From positions 1 to 9,102 of the forward strand of contig JAIRLT010000179.1 in the NCBI GenBank assembly GCA_031259225.1: DNA of 9,102 bases, given 5' to 3'. The notes beneath the pieces are model-generated. The model ran no database searches. It saw nothing but the letters and a program-made list of their open reading frames with translations, and was not told the DNA's origin. Position 1 is the stretch's first letter; each line of letters starts with the position of its first letter. Both the position numbers and the translations under genes were made by a program. Shown here one piece after another: positions 1 through 6,233 of the stretch. This stretch comes from Prevotellaceae bacterium. Lineage in GTDB: Bacteria > Bacteroidota > Bacteroidia > Bacteroidales > UBA932.

Positions 1-2
1 GT

Positions 3-86
3 CCTCTTTTAGGTGTCAACCTGGAGCAGGACAAGACATGGCGCGTCAGCATCATTCTCCATTCTCTACTCTCCATTCTCCATTAA
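3..86 (+). CDS. Possible 3' end of an unidentified upstream gene (partial)
   Basis: The frame opened at base 3 reads PLLGVNLEQDKT and then WRVSIILHSLLSILH before a TAA at 84-86. The first dozen residues look like coding sequence. From about base 39 the frame runs through a dispersed repeat (see the repeat at 39-84), so the last fifteen residues would be repeat-encoded. No start, domain or family can be recognised from 27 residues. Chance read-through of intergenic DNA is a real alternative, because this short frame is the only support. Confidence 0.25.
   Translation, partial: PLLGVNLEQDKTWRVSIILHSLLSILH
39..84. repeat. Composite repeat: TGGCGCGTCAGCA module plus CTCCATT heptads
   Basis: The module TGGCGCGTCAGCA (39-51) is followed by a pyrimidine-rich array with a 7-nt period: CTCCATT (57-63), CTCTACT (64-70), CTCCATT (71-77) and CTCCATT (78-84). 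The same 13-base module precedes a similar heptad array at 8756-8799, so this is a dispersed repeat family and not local low complexity. Its function is unknown. Confidence 0.85.
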
Positions 87-87
87 A

Positions 88-121
88 CCGGATTGCTTCG
101 GGCTACGCCCTCGCAATGACG
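88..121. repeat. Dispersed GATTGCTTCG...CGCAATGACG hairpin element
   Basis: ATTGC and GGGC on the left pair with GCCC and GCAAT on the right around a TAC loop, with a TTC/TC internal bulge. From memory, elements of this type (CGTCATTGCGAG...GAAGCAATCC on the other strand) recur in intergenic DNA of many bacteria, including Bacteroidetes. An 18-nt imperfect direct copy of its left half (ATTGCTTCGnnnnACGCC, 14 of 18 identical) lies at 220-237. Confidence 0.7.
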
Positions 122-138
122 AAGCGCCGGTGCGCCAG

Positions 139-183
139 CCACTCCCTCTCCGCTGGGAGAGTGGGCTGGGGGGTGAGGATAAA
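139..183. repeat. CTCTCC/GGAGAG hairpin with GGGTGAGG tail
   Basis: CTCTCC (146-151) and GGAGAG (156-161) form a 6-bp stem with a GCTG loop, followed by GGGCTGGGGGGTGAGG. This resembles the widespread CCCTCTCC...GGAGAGGG...GGGGTGAGG intergenic element seen in many bacterial genomes; the family assignment is from memory. Further right, 209-219 holds a small GCGC-AAA-GCGC palindrome. I see nothing else in 184-265. Confidence 0.65.
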
Positions 184-265
184 CGCTACCAACCCTCGCC
201 ATTTCCCCGCGCAAAGCGCATTGCTTCGTTTCACGCCTTAAACTATAAATCCGTAAATAAAATTG

Positions 266-273
266 TATCTTTG
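266..273 (+). promoter_or_regulatory. Bacteroidetes-type -7 element TATCTTTG
   Basis: TATCTTTG matches the Bacteroidetes -7 consensus TAnnTTTG. It ends only 4 nt before the ATG at 278, so initiation at the usual distance would give a leaderless or nearly leaderless mRNA. No clear TTG appears at the -33 position. It would drive the lipoprotein-amidohydrolase-radical SAM operon. Confidence 0.65.
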
Positions 274-277
274 TGCT

Positions 278-1081
278 ATGAAAACGCCAATCCACATTCT
301 TTTATTGCTTTTGTTTGCCTTTTTATTGGCGGCATGCAGCCGGTTATCAGAAAAGAAGACGGTCGCTTTATTGACGGATTTTTATTTGTACCAAAGCCTG
401 CCGAACGAATTACCGGCGCCTGTGCGGGATTCCGTATCGCTTGCGTTGTCGCTGTTGGAAAAACATCGCGTTTCGCAAGAACAGTTCGACGTTACCCTGC
501 AATACTATGCATCGCATCCGAAAAAAATGAAAGCGTTATACGAAGAAATCAAATTACGCATCCAAGCGCATATTGACGCATACGAAATGATAATAGAAGA
601 AAATGAATTGGCGCAAAACCGTTGGAACGGCGCATCCCAAATTATAATGGACAGCGTGCAATTACCGCGTACAAAGTTCTTTTTCTTGCCGGTGAAAGCG
701 CCCGGTAATTATACGTTGAAAGCCGTCGTTACCTTGCCGGACAACGACTCTACGCAACAGGCGGGGATGACGGGTTATTTTCTGGCGGGTATTGATAGCC
801 TGCCGCGCGATACGATTAACCGGAAATCGTTGCTGTTCGCCAAAACGAACACGCCACAGACCTACACCCTGTCGTTTTCCGTTCAAGACACCGCCGTCTA
901 TGCTTTTGAAGGCTACTGGCTGCATGTGAAGCGCGATACAGCGCCGGCATCCCAACATATCACGATGGAAAAATTGCGCATCCTCTACAACAACGATCCT
1001 TCCAAAACCATTGCTTCCGACTTGAAGGCGGCGGAACAAAAAACAGCCGTCAAGAAAATCCCGGCGGAGCCCAACCGGTAA
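278..1081 (+). CDS. DUF4296-type lipoprotein
   Basis: This 267-residue protein begins with a lipoprotein signal peptide: a short N-region (MKTPIH), a leucine-rich core, and the lipobox LAAC with Cys20 as the predicted lipidated residue. It is therefore expected in the cell envelope. Residues of roughly 28-105 match what I recall of DUF4296, a Bacteroidetes-specific helical domain: a helix ending in DFYLYQSLP, then VSQEQFDVTLQYYASHPKKM and a further helix. The rest, about 110-267, is beta-rich in appearance and unassigned, with a basic Lys/Glu-rich C-terminus. I chose the ATG at 278 over the in-frame TTG at 263 because it gives a clean signal peptide and because the -7 element occupies 266-273. 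Only 9 nt separate it from the next gene, so the two are probably co-transcribed. Its function is unknown. Confidence 0.85.
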   Translation: MKTPIHILLLLLFAFLLAACSRLSEKKTVALLTDFYLYQSLPNELPAPVRDSVSLALSLLEKHRVSQEQFDVTLQYYASHPKKMKALYEEIKLRIQAHIDAYEMIIEENELAQNRWNGASQIIMDSVQLPRTKFFFLPVKAPGNYTLKAVVTLPDNDSTQQAGMTGYFLAGIDSLPRDTINRKSLLFAKTNTPQTYTLSFSVQDTAVYAFEGYWLHVKRDTAPASQHITMEKLRILYNNDPSKTIASDLKAAEQKTAVKKIPAEPNR

Positions 1082-1090
1082 CCGAATTTC

Positions 1091-2290
1091 ATGCGACGGA
1101 TTGCTGCACATTATCTTTTCCCTGTCGCCGGGAAGCCGCTCCACAGGGGCGTTGTAATGCTCAATGACGAAAACGTCATTGTAGACATAGGCACATTGCA
1201 AAACGAAACCGAAAGCACGGAATTTTACAACGGTATCCTTGTGCCGGGTTTTGTAAATGCGCATTGCCATTTGGAATTGTCGCACCTGAAAAATGCCTGT
1301 ACGCCGCATGGCGGGCTTGCCGGGTTTATCCGGCAAATGAACTCCCCGGCGCGTTACCGGGCATCGGCAGCCGAACGTTCGGCTGCCATGTCTGCCGCCG
1401 ACCGCGAAATGCAGGCAGAAGGAATTGTAGCAGCCGGCGACGTATGCAACACCGCCGAAAGCTTTGCGGTGAAACAGTCCAGTCCTGTTTTCTACCATTC
1501 ATTTATTGAACTGGCGGGATTGGATGAGTCCATAGCTGGGGAAAAACTGCAATCCGCCCGTTTGCTGGCTGCCGGCGCACACGCCATGGGATTGACGGCA
1601 AGCATTACGCCACACGCGGCTTACAGCATGAGCGAACCGCTGCTCGCCGCCACTTTCGTCGTCGCCAATGCAGCGGGGATAGTGTCGGTACACAACCAAG
1701 AGGGCGAAGAAGAGGATGACTTGTTCCTTTCCGGCAGCGGCGCATTGAGCGAATTATTCACCGGCAGCGGATATGCCTTGCCGCCCGTAACAGGCGAGCG
1801 TTCCATTTACCGGTTGTTGCCGTATATAAAGCCACAGACGCGCACGCTGCTTGTGCACAACGTAACCACCACCGAAGAAGACTACGAAGCCGCCACCCGC
1901 CGGCTGCCCTGCCTGACGTGGGTATGCTGCCCCCTATCCAACCTGCAAATAAGTCGCCGGTTGCCGCCGGTAGACTGGTTCTACAAGCGAAATGCACAAG
2001 TAGCTATCGGCACGGATAGTCTGGCGTCAAACAGCCGCCTGTCAATCATAGAAGAATTAAAAACCATCCACAAACATTTCCCGCAAATCCCCTTGCATAC
2101 CTTATTGCAATGGGCTACGCTCAACGGCGCGCGGGCATTGGACAAAGAACGCGAACTCGGCAGCCTGTGCACCGGCAAGCGACCGGGCATTGTGTTGATA
2201 GAAAACATCGACTTCACGAACATGCAACTCACCAGCGACAGTAAAGTAACACCCCTCACCGGTAACTATGGCGACACTATTATTTCATGA
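1091..2290 (+). CDS. Amidohydrolase family protein (aminodeoxyfutalosine/S-adenosylhomocysteine deaminase-like)
   Basis: This 399-residue protein belongs to the metal-dependent amidohydrolase superfamily, in the TRZ/ATZ/chlorohydrolase branch. The full metal-site signature is visible: HCH at 58-60 within VPGFVNAHCHLELSHL, His175 in TPHAAYS, His201 followed by Glu204 in HNQEGEEED, His256 in LLVHN, and Asp309 in GTDSLASN. The beta-sandwich segments flanking the barrel are present at both ends (about 1-50 and 355-399). Known relatives deaminate adenine- or guanine-type substrates such as aminodeoxyfutalosine, S-adenosylhomocysteine or guanine. The GTDSLASNxxLSIIEEL stretch is closest, by my recollection, to the aminodeoxyfutalosine deaminases of the futalosine menaquinone route. 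No other menaquinone gene is in the window, so the substrate is not settled. It lies 9 nt after the lipoprotein gene, and its last 23 nt overlap the radical SAM gene, which suggests coupled translation. Confidence 0.85.
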   Translation: MRRIAAHYLFPVAGKPLHRGVVMLNDENVIVDIGTLQNETESTEFYNGILVPGFVNAHCHLELSHLKNACTPHGGLAGFIRQMNSPARYRASAAERSAAMSAADREMQAEGIVAAGDVCNTAESFAVKQSSPVFYHSFIELAGLDESIAGEKLQSARLLAAGAHAMGLTASITPHAAYSMSEPLLAATFVVANAAGIVSVHNQEGEEEDDLFLSGSGALSELFTGSGYALPPVTGERSIYRLLPYIKPQTRTLLVHNVTTTEEDYEAATRRLPCLTWVCCPLSNLQISRRLPPVDWFYKRNAQVAIGTDSLASNSRLSIIEELKTIHKHFPQIPLHTLLQWATLNGARALDKERELGSLCTGKRPGIVLIENIDFTNMQLTSDSKVTPLTGNYGDTIIS

Positions 2291-3053
2291 TATTATTTTC
2301 GGTCCCGTACAAAGTCGCCGGTTGGGCGTTTCGTTAGGCGTAAACTTGCTTCCGGCACACGGGAAATGGTGCAACTTCGATTGCATCTATTGCGAATGCG
2401 GCTGGAATGCCGAACACCACAACGACCATCGCCTGCCCACGCAAGAACAGGTGCGCGAAGCATTACAGGAAAAATTACAGCGCATGCAACAGGACGGCGC
2501 CCTCCCCGACGCCATTACTTTCTCCGGCAACGGCGAGCCGACACTGCATCCACAGTTCCCGGAAATCATTGACGACGTCATTGCACTCCGCAACCGGTTT
2601 GCTCCGCTCGCAAAAACCTGCGTATTGAGCAATGCCACCAACCTCTGCAATGACGCGGTTTTCTATGCCCTGCAAAAAACCGACAAACCCATCCTTAAAT
2701 TAGATTCCGCCATCGAAAGCAGTGTCCGCCGTATTAACCAACCGCAAGGCAACTATTCCATCACCCGCATAACCGGACAGATGCAACGTTTTGAAGGGAA
2801 GTTTACGTTGCAAACATTATTTTTGCGCGGCTTGTTCCATCGCGAAAAATTCGATAACAGTACGCCCGAAGAAGTCGGAAAATGGCTGGACATCGTACAA
2901 CTAACGCGCCCGCGCGAAATCATGCTCTACACCATTCACCGCGACACGCCCGCCCAGACATTGCAAAAACTCACCAAAGAAGAACTCCTCGCCATTGCGC
3001 AAAAAGTCGCCGTCATCAATACATGGGGCGCAAGCGTACAAATTTCCGGGTAA
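2268..3053 (+). CDS. Radical SAM protein, COG0731-like
   Basis: This 261-residue radical SAM enzyme carries the 4Fe-4S-binding CxxxCxxC motif as Cys35, Cys39 and Cys42 (KWCNFDCIYCECGW). FGPVQSRRLGVSLGVNLLP just upstream is the signature preceding the cluster in the COG0731 group, which is often annotated as wyosine-type or YfkA-like Fe-S oxidoreductases. SGNGEPTLHP (86-95) corresponds to the GGEP motif that contacts S-adenosylmethionine. The protein ends soon after the barrel and has no flavodoxin or second Fe-S domain. Reductive cleavage of S-adenosylmethionine is therefore expected, but the substrate is unknown. The ATG at 2268 lies inside the preceding gene, giving a 23-nt overlap. It is the first in-frame ATG and leaves a normal N-terminus. 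Operon membership with the amidohydrolase is likely. Confidence 0.88.
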   Translation: MATLLFHDIIFGPVQSRRLGVSLGVNLLPAHGKWCNFDCIYCECGWNAEHHNDHRLPTQEQVREALQEKLQRMQQDGALPDAITFSGNGEPTLHPQFPEIIDDVIALRNRFAPLAKTCVLSNATNLCNDAVFYALQKTDKPILKLDSAIESSVRRINQPQGNYSITRITGQMQRFEGKFTLQTLFLRGLFHREKFDNSTPEEVGKWLDIVQLTRPREIMLYTIHRDTPAQTLQKLTKEELLAIAQKVAVINTWGASVQISG

Positions 3054-3149
3054 GTTCAAACAGTAACTGCAACGGTTGTATTGACCACGTGAACGTATGG
3101 TTTATTTCCGGCGTATCGCGCCGTTCGTCAAAATTCACAAATAAAATAG

Positions 3150-3157
3150 TATATTTG
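3150..3157 (+). promoter_or_regulatory. Bacteroidetes-type -7 element TATATTTG
   Basis: TATATTTG fits TAnnTTTG and lies in an AT-rich stretch 48 nt upstream of the thioesterase ATG. No strong TTG is visible near -33. It marks the thioesterase gene as having a promoter separate from the preceding operon. Confidence 0.6.
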
Positions 3158-3205
3158 CAGGGAAAAGTCTATTATTGTTCCGAACCCATAAAAAAGAGTG
3201 CCTAT

Positions 3206-3961
3206 ATGGACGCTGCTCAAAAAATACTCGTCGAAGAATACGTCGTACCTACCTACCATGTGGATTTTGACTGGAAAATAACAGTCCCAAACCTTTTGTT
3301 ATTGTTGCAGGAAGCCGCATGGAAACATGCCAACCAACACGGTTTCGGCTATAGCCATTTACAGGAAAAAGGTACTTTCTGGGTACTGGCGAAGCTAAAA
3401 TTAGTCATGTACTGCTATCCATGCTGGCGGGACACATTGCGTATTGAAACATGGGGAAAAGCGCCGGAACTGCTTACGGCTTTCCGCGACTTTGAAGGGT
3501 TCGATCAACAAGGCAATAAACTTTTTGCCGCCACTTCGGCATGGCATATTTTGAGTATCTCCGGCAATCGCCCGCAATCAATGGAACTTTTTAAAAACGC
3601 TTTCCCCATTGCCGAAGGAAGACATGCTATCGAAGAAAAACCCGCTAAAATCCCCGCCGCTAAAAATCCGCAACAGACCTTGCCCGCTGCCGTGCTCCCA
3701 AGCGACATTGACATGAACCTGCATGTGAATAATACGCGCTATGTACAATGGATATTAGACCACTTCGATTTTGAATTTTTGCAGCAACACCAATTGAAAG
3801 AAATGGAGGTAAATTTCCTGTCGCAGGCAAAAATGGGCGATTGCTATGTAATTACTTCCGGCGCATTGTCCAACAACGAATTTATTTCATCGGTATTGCG
3901 TGACGGCGACCAAAAAGAACTGGCGCGGGTACGCACACTGTGGGCGGTGCGTGAAGCATAA
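3206..3961 (+). CDS. Acyl-ACP thioesterase (PF01643 family)
   Basis: This 251-residue protein is the size expected for bacterial FatA/FatB-type thioesterases, which hydrolyse acyl-acyl carrier protein and release free fatty acid in the cytoplasm. It is a double hotdog. The N-terminal half (about 8-130) contains the long helix NLLLLLQEAAWKHANQHGFG and the strand FWVLAKLKLVMYCYPCWRD. The C-terminal half (about 155-251) carries the active-site motif SDIDMNLHVNNTRYVQWILD, with Asp169, Asn171 and His173 in the positions known to be catalytic in the plant enzymes. The frame is open back to 2882, but that region lies within the radical SAM gene and the promoter. I take the ATG at 3206 because it follows the -7 element and gives the usual family N-terminus. 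It converges with the delta' gene. Confidence 0.9.
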   Translation: MDAAQKILVEEYVVPTYHVDFDWKITVPNLLLLLQEAAWKHANQHGFGYSHLQEKGTFWVLAKLKLVMYCYPCWRDTLRIETWGKAPELLTAFRDFEGFDQQGNKLFAATSAWHILSISGNRPQSMELFKNAFPIAEGRHAIEEKPAKIPAAKNPQQTLPAAVLPSDIDMNLHVNNTRYVQWILDHFDFEFLQQHQLKEMEVNFLSQAKMGDCYVITSGALSNNEFISSVLRDGDQKELARVRTLWAVREA

Positions 3962-3995
3962 GGTGCAAAATCAACTTCGCTTCACGTTTCATTTT
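3950..3995 (+). terminator. Candidate terminator at the end of the thioesterase gene
   Basis: CGTGAAGC (3950-3957) and GCTTCACG (3979-3986) are a perfect 8-bp inverted repeat, followed by TTTCATTTTT. The stem starts inside the last codons and spans the TAA. The 21-nt loop is long and the T run is interrupted, so this is only a moderate candidate. No T tract follows it on the minus strand, so it would not stop the opposing transcript. Confidence 0.4.
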
Positions 3996-5129
3996 TCACG
4001 CTTTTATCAAACGTGCCATTTGCATTGCAAGGTCGGTGAAGAGTATTTTGGCATTGCCGTTTTGCGCAAGGTGCGCAATAGCTGTATTGAGCGTGTTGTA
4101 AATACCTGCCACGTTGCGCTCATTAACAAACGGCGCAATATTTTTGGCAAACGTTTCTTCTTCGCCCAACAAATAAACAATGTCATCGGCTTGCCTGTTG
4201 AGCGTAAAACTTTCACGTACTAACCGCTCGGCGTATAATAAGAAAGATTTCTGCTGTTCGCGTCCCCATTTTGCAGCGTCCTCCGCCCAACTTATCAAGG
4301 TCAATCCATCGACGGCATAGGCAGCACGCATCAATGTGGCGAAACGTTCAAAATGTTCGTCGGTTTCCTTTTCGCTTTGCACGAGGCGCAATGCTTCGCT
4401 ATAGCTTCCGGCGGCGGCGCGCGCCAATTTGCGGGCATGCATTTCCGGCAAAGCGAATTGTTCCTGCAACTTTTTCGTCAGAGCGCCTTCTTCTATCGGC
4501 GGCAGGCGCACCGGCTGCGTGCGCGACCGGATAGTAGCGATGATGCGCGTAATATCTTCACTTACTAAAAAGAATAAAGTCTTGTCCGGCGGTTCTTCTA
4601 TGAGTTTTAACAAGCGGTTGGCGGCTTGCACATTCATGCGTTCTGGCAGCCAAATAATCATTATCTTGTATTCGGCTTCAAACGATTTGTAATTTAATTT
4701 TTCAATAATCTGCGAGGCTTCATGCACGCTGATATTGCCTTGCTTGTTTTCTGTTCCGAGCGTTTTGTACCACTCCTGCTCCGTGAGGTAGGGATTGTCG
4801 GACAACGCTTCGCGCCATTGCGTTAAAAAATGTTCGGTAACCGGTTTTTTGTCGGATGTAATTTCTTTGGTGCTGTTCACCGGCGCAACAAAATGCACAT
4901 CGGGATGAATTAGTTTTTGCATTTTATTACATGCCGGACACACGCCGCAAGCATCCTCTTCCGTACGGTGGGGGCAGTGGATATATTGCGCCAGCGCCAA
5001 TGCCAAAGGCAATGCGCCGTATCCTTCGCCGCCCCAGAAGAGTTGTGCATGCGCTATACGACCTTCCCGCACGGTTTGTGTCAATTGCCGCTTTAACTCA
5101 ATTTGTCCTATGACGGATTGGAACAGCAT
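3996..5129 (-). CDS. holB: DNA polymerase III subunit delta' (clamp loader)
   Basis: This 377-residue protein is a clamp-loader AAA+ subunit. The N-terminus (LFQSVIGQIELKRQLTQTV, then GRIAHAQLFWGGEG) matches delta'/DnaX proteins. A four-cysteine zinc site is visible at Cys52, Cys61, Cys64 and Cys67. The Walker A region at 33-40 reads GGEGYGAL with no Lys-Thr, and the Walker B position reads MIIWLPE, so it should not hydrolyse ATP. That is normal for delta' and separates it from the tau/gamma subunit. LLKLIEEPP (173-181) and RSRT (201-204) occupy the sensor and arginine-finger positions; RSRT stands where SRC is usual. The C-terminal helical region (about 215-377) is the collar domain. It begins 36 nt after the rubrerythrin stop on the same strand, so read-through transcription is likely. 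The start ATG (complement 5127-5129) gives the standard family N-terminus. Confidence 0.9.
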   Translation of the reverse strand: MLFQSVIGQIELKRQLTQTVREGRIAHAQLFWGGEGYGALPLALALAQYIHCPHRTEEDACGVCPACNKMQKLIHPDVHFVAPVNSTKEITSDKKPVTEHFLTQWREALSDNPYLTEQEWYKTLGTENKQGNISVHEASQIIEKLNYKSFEAEYKIMIIWLPERMNVQAANRLLKLIEEPPDKTLFFLVSEDITRIIATIRSRTQPVRLPPIEEGALTKKLQEQFALPEMHARKLARAAAGSYSEALRLVQSEKETDEHFERFATLMRAAYAVDGLTLISWAEDAAKWGREQQKSFLLYAERLVRESFTLNRQADDIVYLLGEEETFAKNIAPFVNERNVAGIYNTLNTAIAHLAQNGNAKILFTDLAMQMARLIKA

Positions 5130-5165
5130 GGCAAGTGGTAAAAACGCAGTTATACTGGCAAGGAA

Positions 5166-5744
5166 TTAAAAATTTTCCGCCAACAGTTCGTAATGCGCCA
5201 TCGGATGTGCGCATAGCGGGCATTTGTCCGGTGCGCCGGGACCTTCGTGGACATACCCGCATTCGCGGCAGTGCCATTTCTGTGTTTCGGGACGCTTGAA
5301 GACCTGTTGCGTTTCTACGTTCTTCAACAATTTGCGGTAGCGTTCTTCGTGGCGTTTTTCCACAGTGCCTATCAATTTGAATTTATTGGCTATCTGCGGG
5401 AAGCCTTCTTCCTGCGCTACTTTGGCAAATTCGCTGTAGAGCTCCGCCCATTCTTCGTACTCGCCTTCGGCGGCAGCCAACAGGTTTTCGGCGGTCGTGC
5501 CTACTTTCCCGGCGGGATAGGTGGCGGTGATTTCTAGCGCGCCGCCTTCCAACAACCTGAAAAATTCGGTAGCATGGCGTTTTTCTTCATTCGCCGTTTC
5601 TTCAAACAAGGCGGCTATCTGTTCATACCCGTCTTTCTTTGCCTGCTTTGCAAACAGTTGATAGCGCATGCGCGCCTGTGCTTCACCGGCAAATGATTTG
5701 AGTAGATTTTGCTCGGTGCGCGTTCCTTTAATTGATTTTTCCAT
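5166..5744 (-). CDS. rbr: Rubrerythrin
   Basis: This 192-residue classical rubrerythrin reduces hydrogen peroxide to water in anaerobes, using a diiron site fed by its own rubredoxin centre. All expected diiron ligands are present: Glu21, Glu54, His57, Glu95, Glu98, Glu129 and His132, matching the Desulfovibrio protein with a shift of one or two residues. The C-terminal rubredoxin-like domain has WHCRECGY and DKCPLCAHPM (Cys159/Cys162 and Cys175/Cys178). The length is standard and nothing is missing. The start ATG is followed by the usual MEKSIKGTRTEQNLLKSFAGEAQA. The 35-nt gap to the upstream lipoprotein gene is AT-rich and holds a near-consensus TACTTTTA (minus strand, 5773-5766), so a promoter of its own is possible but weakly supported. 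Confidence 0.96.
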   Translation of the reverse strand: MEKSIKGTRTEQNLLKSFAGEAQARMRYQLFAKQAKKDGYEQIAALFEETANEEKRHATEFFRLLEGGALEITATYPAGKVGTTAENLLAAAEGEYEEWAELYSEFAKVAQEEGFPQIANKFKLIGTVEKRHEERYRKLLKNVETQQVFKRPETQKWHCRECGYVHEGPGAPDKCPLCAHPMAHYELLAENF

Positions 5745-5779
5745 AATAAAATGTTTAAAAGTTAATAAAAGTATAAATC

Positions 5780-6229
5780 CTAATTTACAACGTGTTTTTC
5801 GTAATCATTAACAGATAGGACGCGATACTGCTGCAAACGGTATTTCCCGTTTTTTTCATACGCGCCGGTTTGTTGGATGGCATATTCGGCGCCGCATTTC
5901 GGGCAATGCGCCGTGAACCGGTCTGTCGACAAGGTAAGCGCGGACGTTTCTACCTGTATGTTCCGCGTGCACGTAGCGTCGTAAGCACGGAAATCGTTAT
6001 TCGACAACCGGACTAAAATTATTCCGTGCAGGTTGTATCCTGCCTCCCGCTCCTTTACTTTGATAGCATTCGGGTAAACATCCCGTAACTGCGTGTAGGG
6101 CGGATAAGATAAATCAAACCGGAAATCCACATGCACGTCAGGCAGTAAATTCTCGTATTCTTCCACACCGCAAGCAATGCCGGTTAGCATACATATCAGA
6201 AAGAAAAATATTTTTCGTATCTTTGTCAA
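5780..6229 (-). CDS. Rieske-like lipoprotein with altered metal ligands
   Basis: With the TTG at 6229-6227 as start, this is a 149-residue protein with a lipoprotein-type signal peptide (MTKIRKIFFFLICMLTGIAC, Cys20), hence probably envelope-anchored. The C-terminal half resembles a Rieske [2Fe-2S] fold: GIILVRLSNNDFRAYDATCTR, then HCPKCGAEY, then LQQYRV. A true Rieske site needs CxH and CxxH. Here the first pair reads C87-T-R and the second C109-P-K-C112, so both histidines are absent. The frame stays open to 6616, but the next in-frame ATG downstream (MLTGIAC) would truncate the signal peptide, and everything upstream of 6229 is antisense to the neighbouring lipoprotein. The TTG start is therefore the best choice, not a certain one. 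Rubrerythrin follows 35 nt later on the same strand. The family assignment is inference from motif spacing. Confidence 0.65.
   Translation of the reverse strand: MTKIRKIFFFLICMLTGIACGVEEYENLLPDVHVDFRFDLSYPPYTQLRDVYPNAIKVKEREAGYNLHGIILVRLSNNDFRAYDATCTRNIQVETSALTLSTDRFTAHCPKCGAEYAIQQTGAYEKNGKYRLQQYRVLSVNDYEKHVVN
6218..6225 (+). promoter_or_regulatory. -7 element TATCTTTG for the basic lipoprotein gene
   Basis: A perfect TAnnTTTG match ends 8 nt before the ATG at 6234, implying a leaderless or nearly leaderless mRNA. It lies inside the first codons of the opposing Rieske-like lipoprotein gene. No clear -33 TTG is seen. Confidence 0.6.
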
Positions 6230-6233
6230 GCGT

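Noticed and set aside
13..576. Long plus-strand open frame of 187 codons across the repeats and the first lipoprotein gene
   Set aside because: It runs through dispersed repeats, has arbitrary composition, and overlaps the DUF4296 lipoprotein gene in another frame, which has a signal peptide and promoter.
662..1498. Minus-strand open frame of 278 codons opposite the lipoprotein and amidohydrolase genes
   Set aside because: It is antisense to two well-supported genes, is rich in Arg, Cys and Gly as shadow frames are, and has no recognisable motif.
3104..3124. CGGCG/CGCCG hairpin after the radical SAM gene as a terminator
   Set aside because: The 5-bp stem has no T tract after it, so I do not list it as a terminator.
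2882..3205. N-terminal extension of the thioesterase frame
   Set aside because: It overlaps the radical SAM coding sequence, includes the promoter region, and its residues do not resemble the thioesterase family N-terminus.
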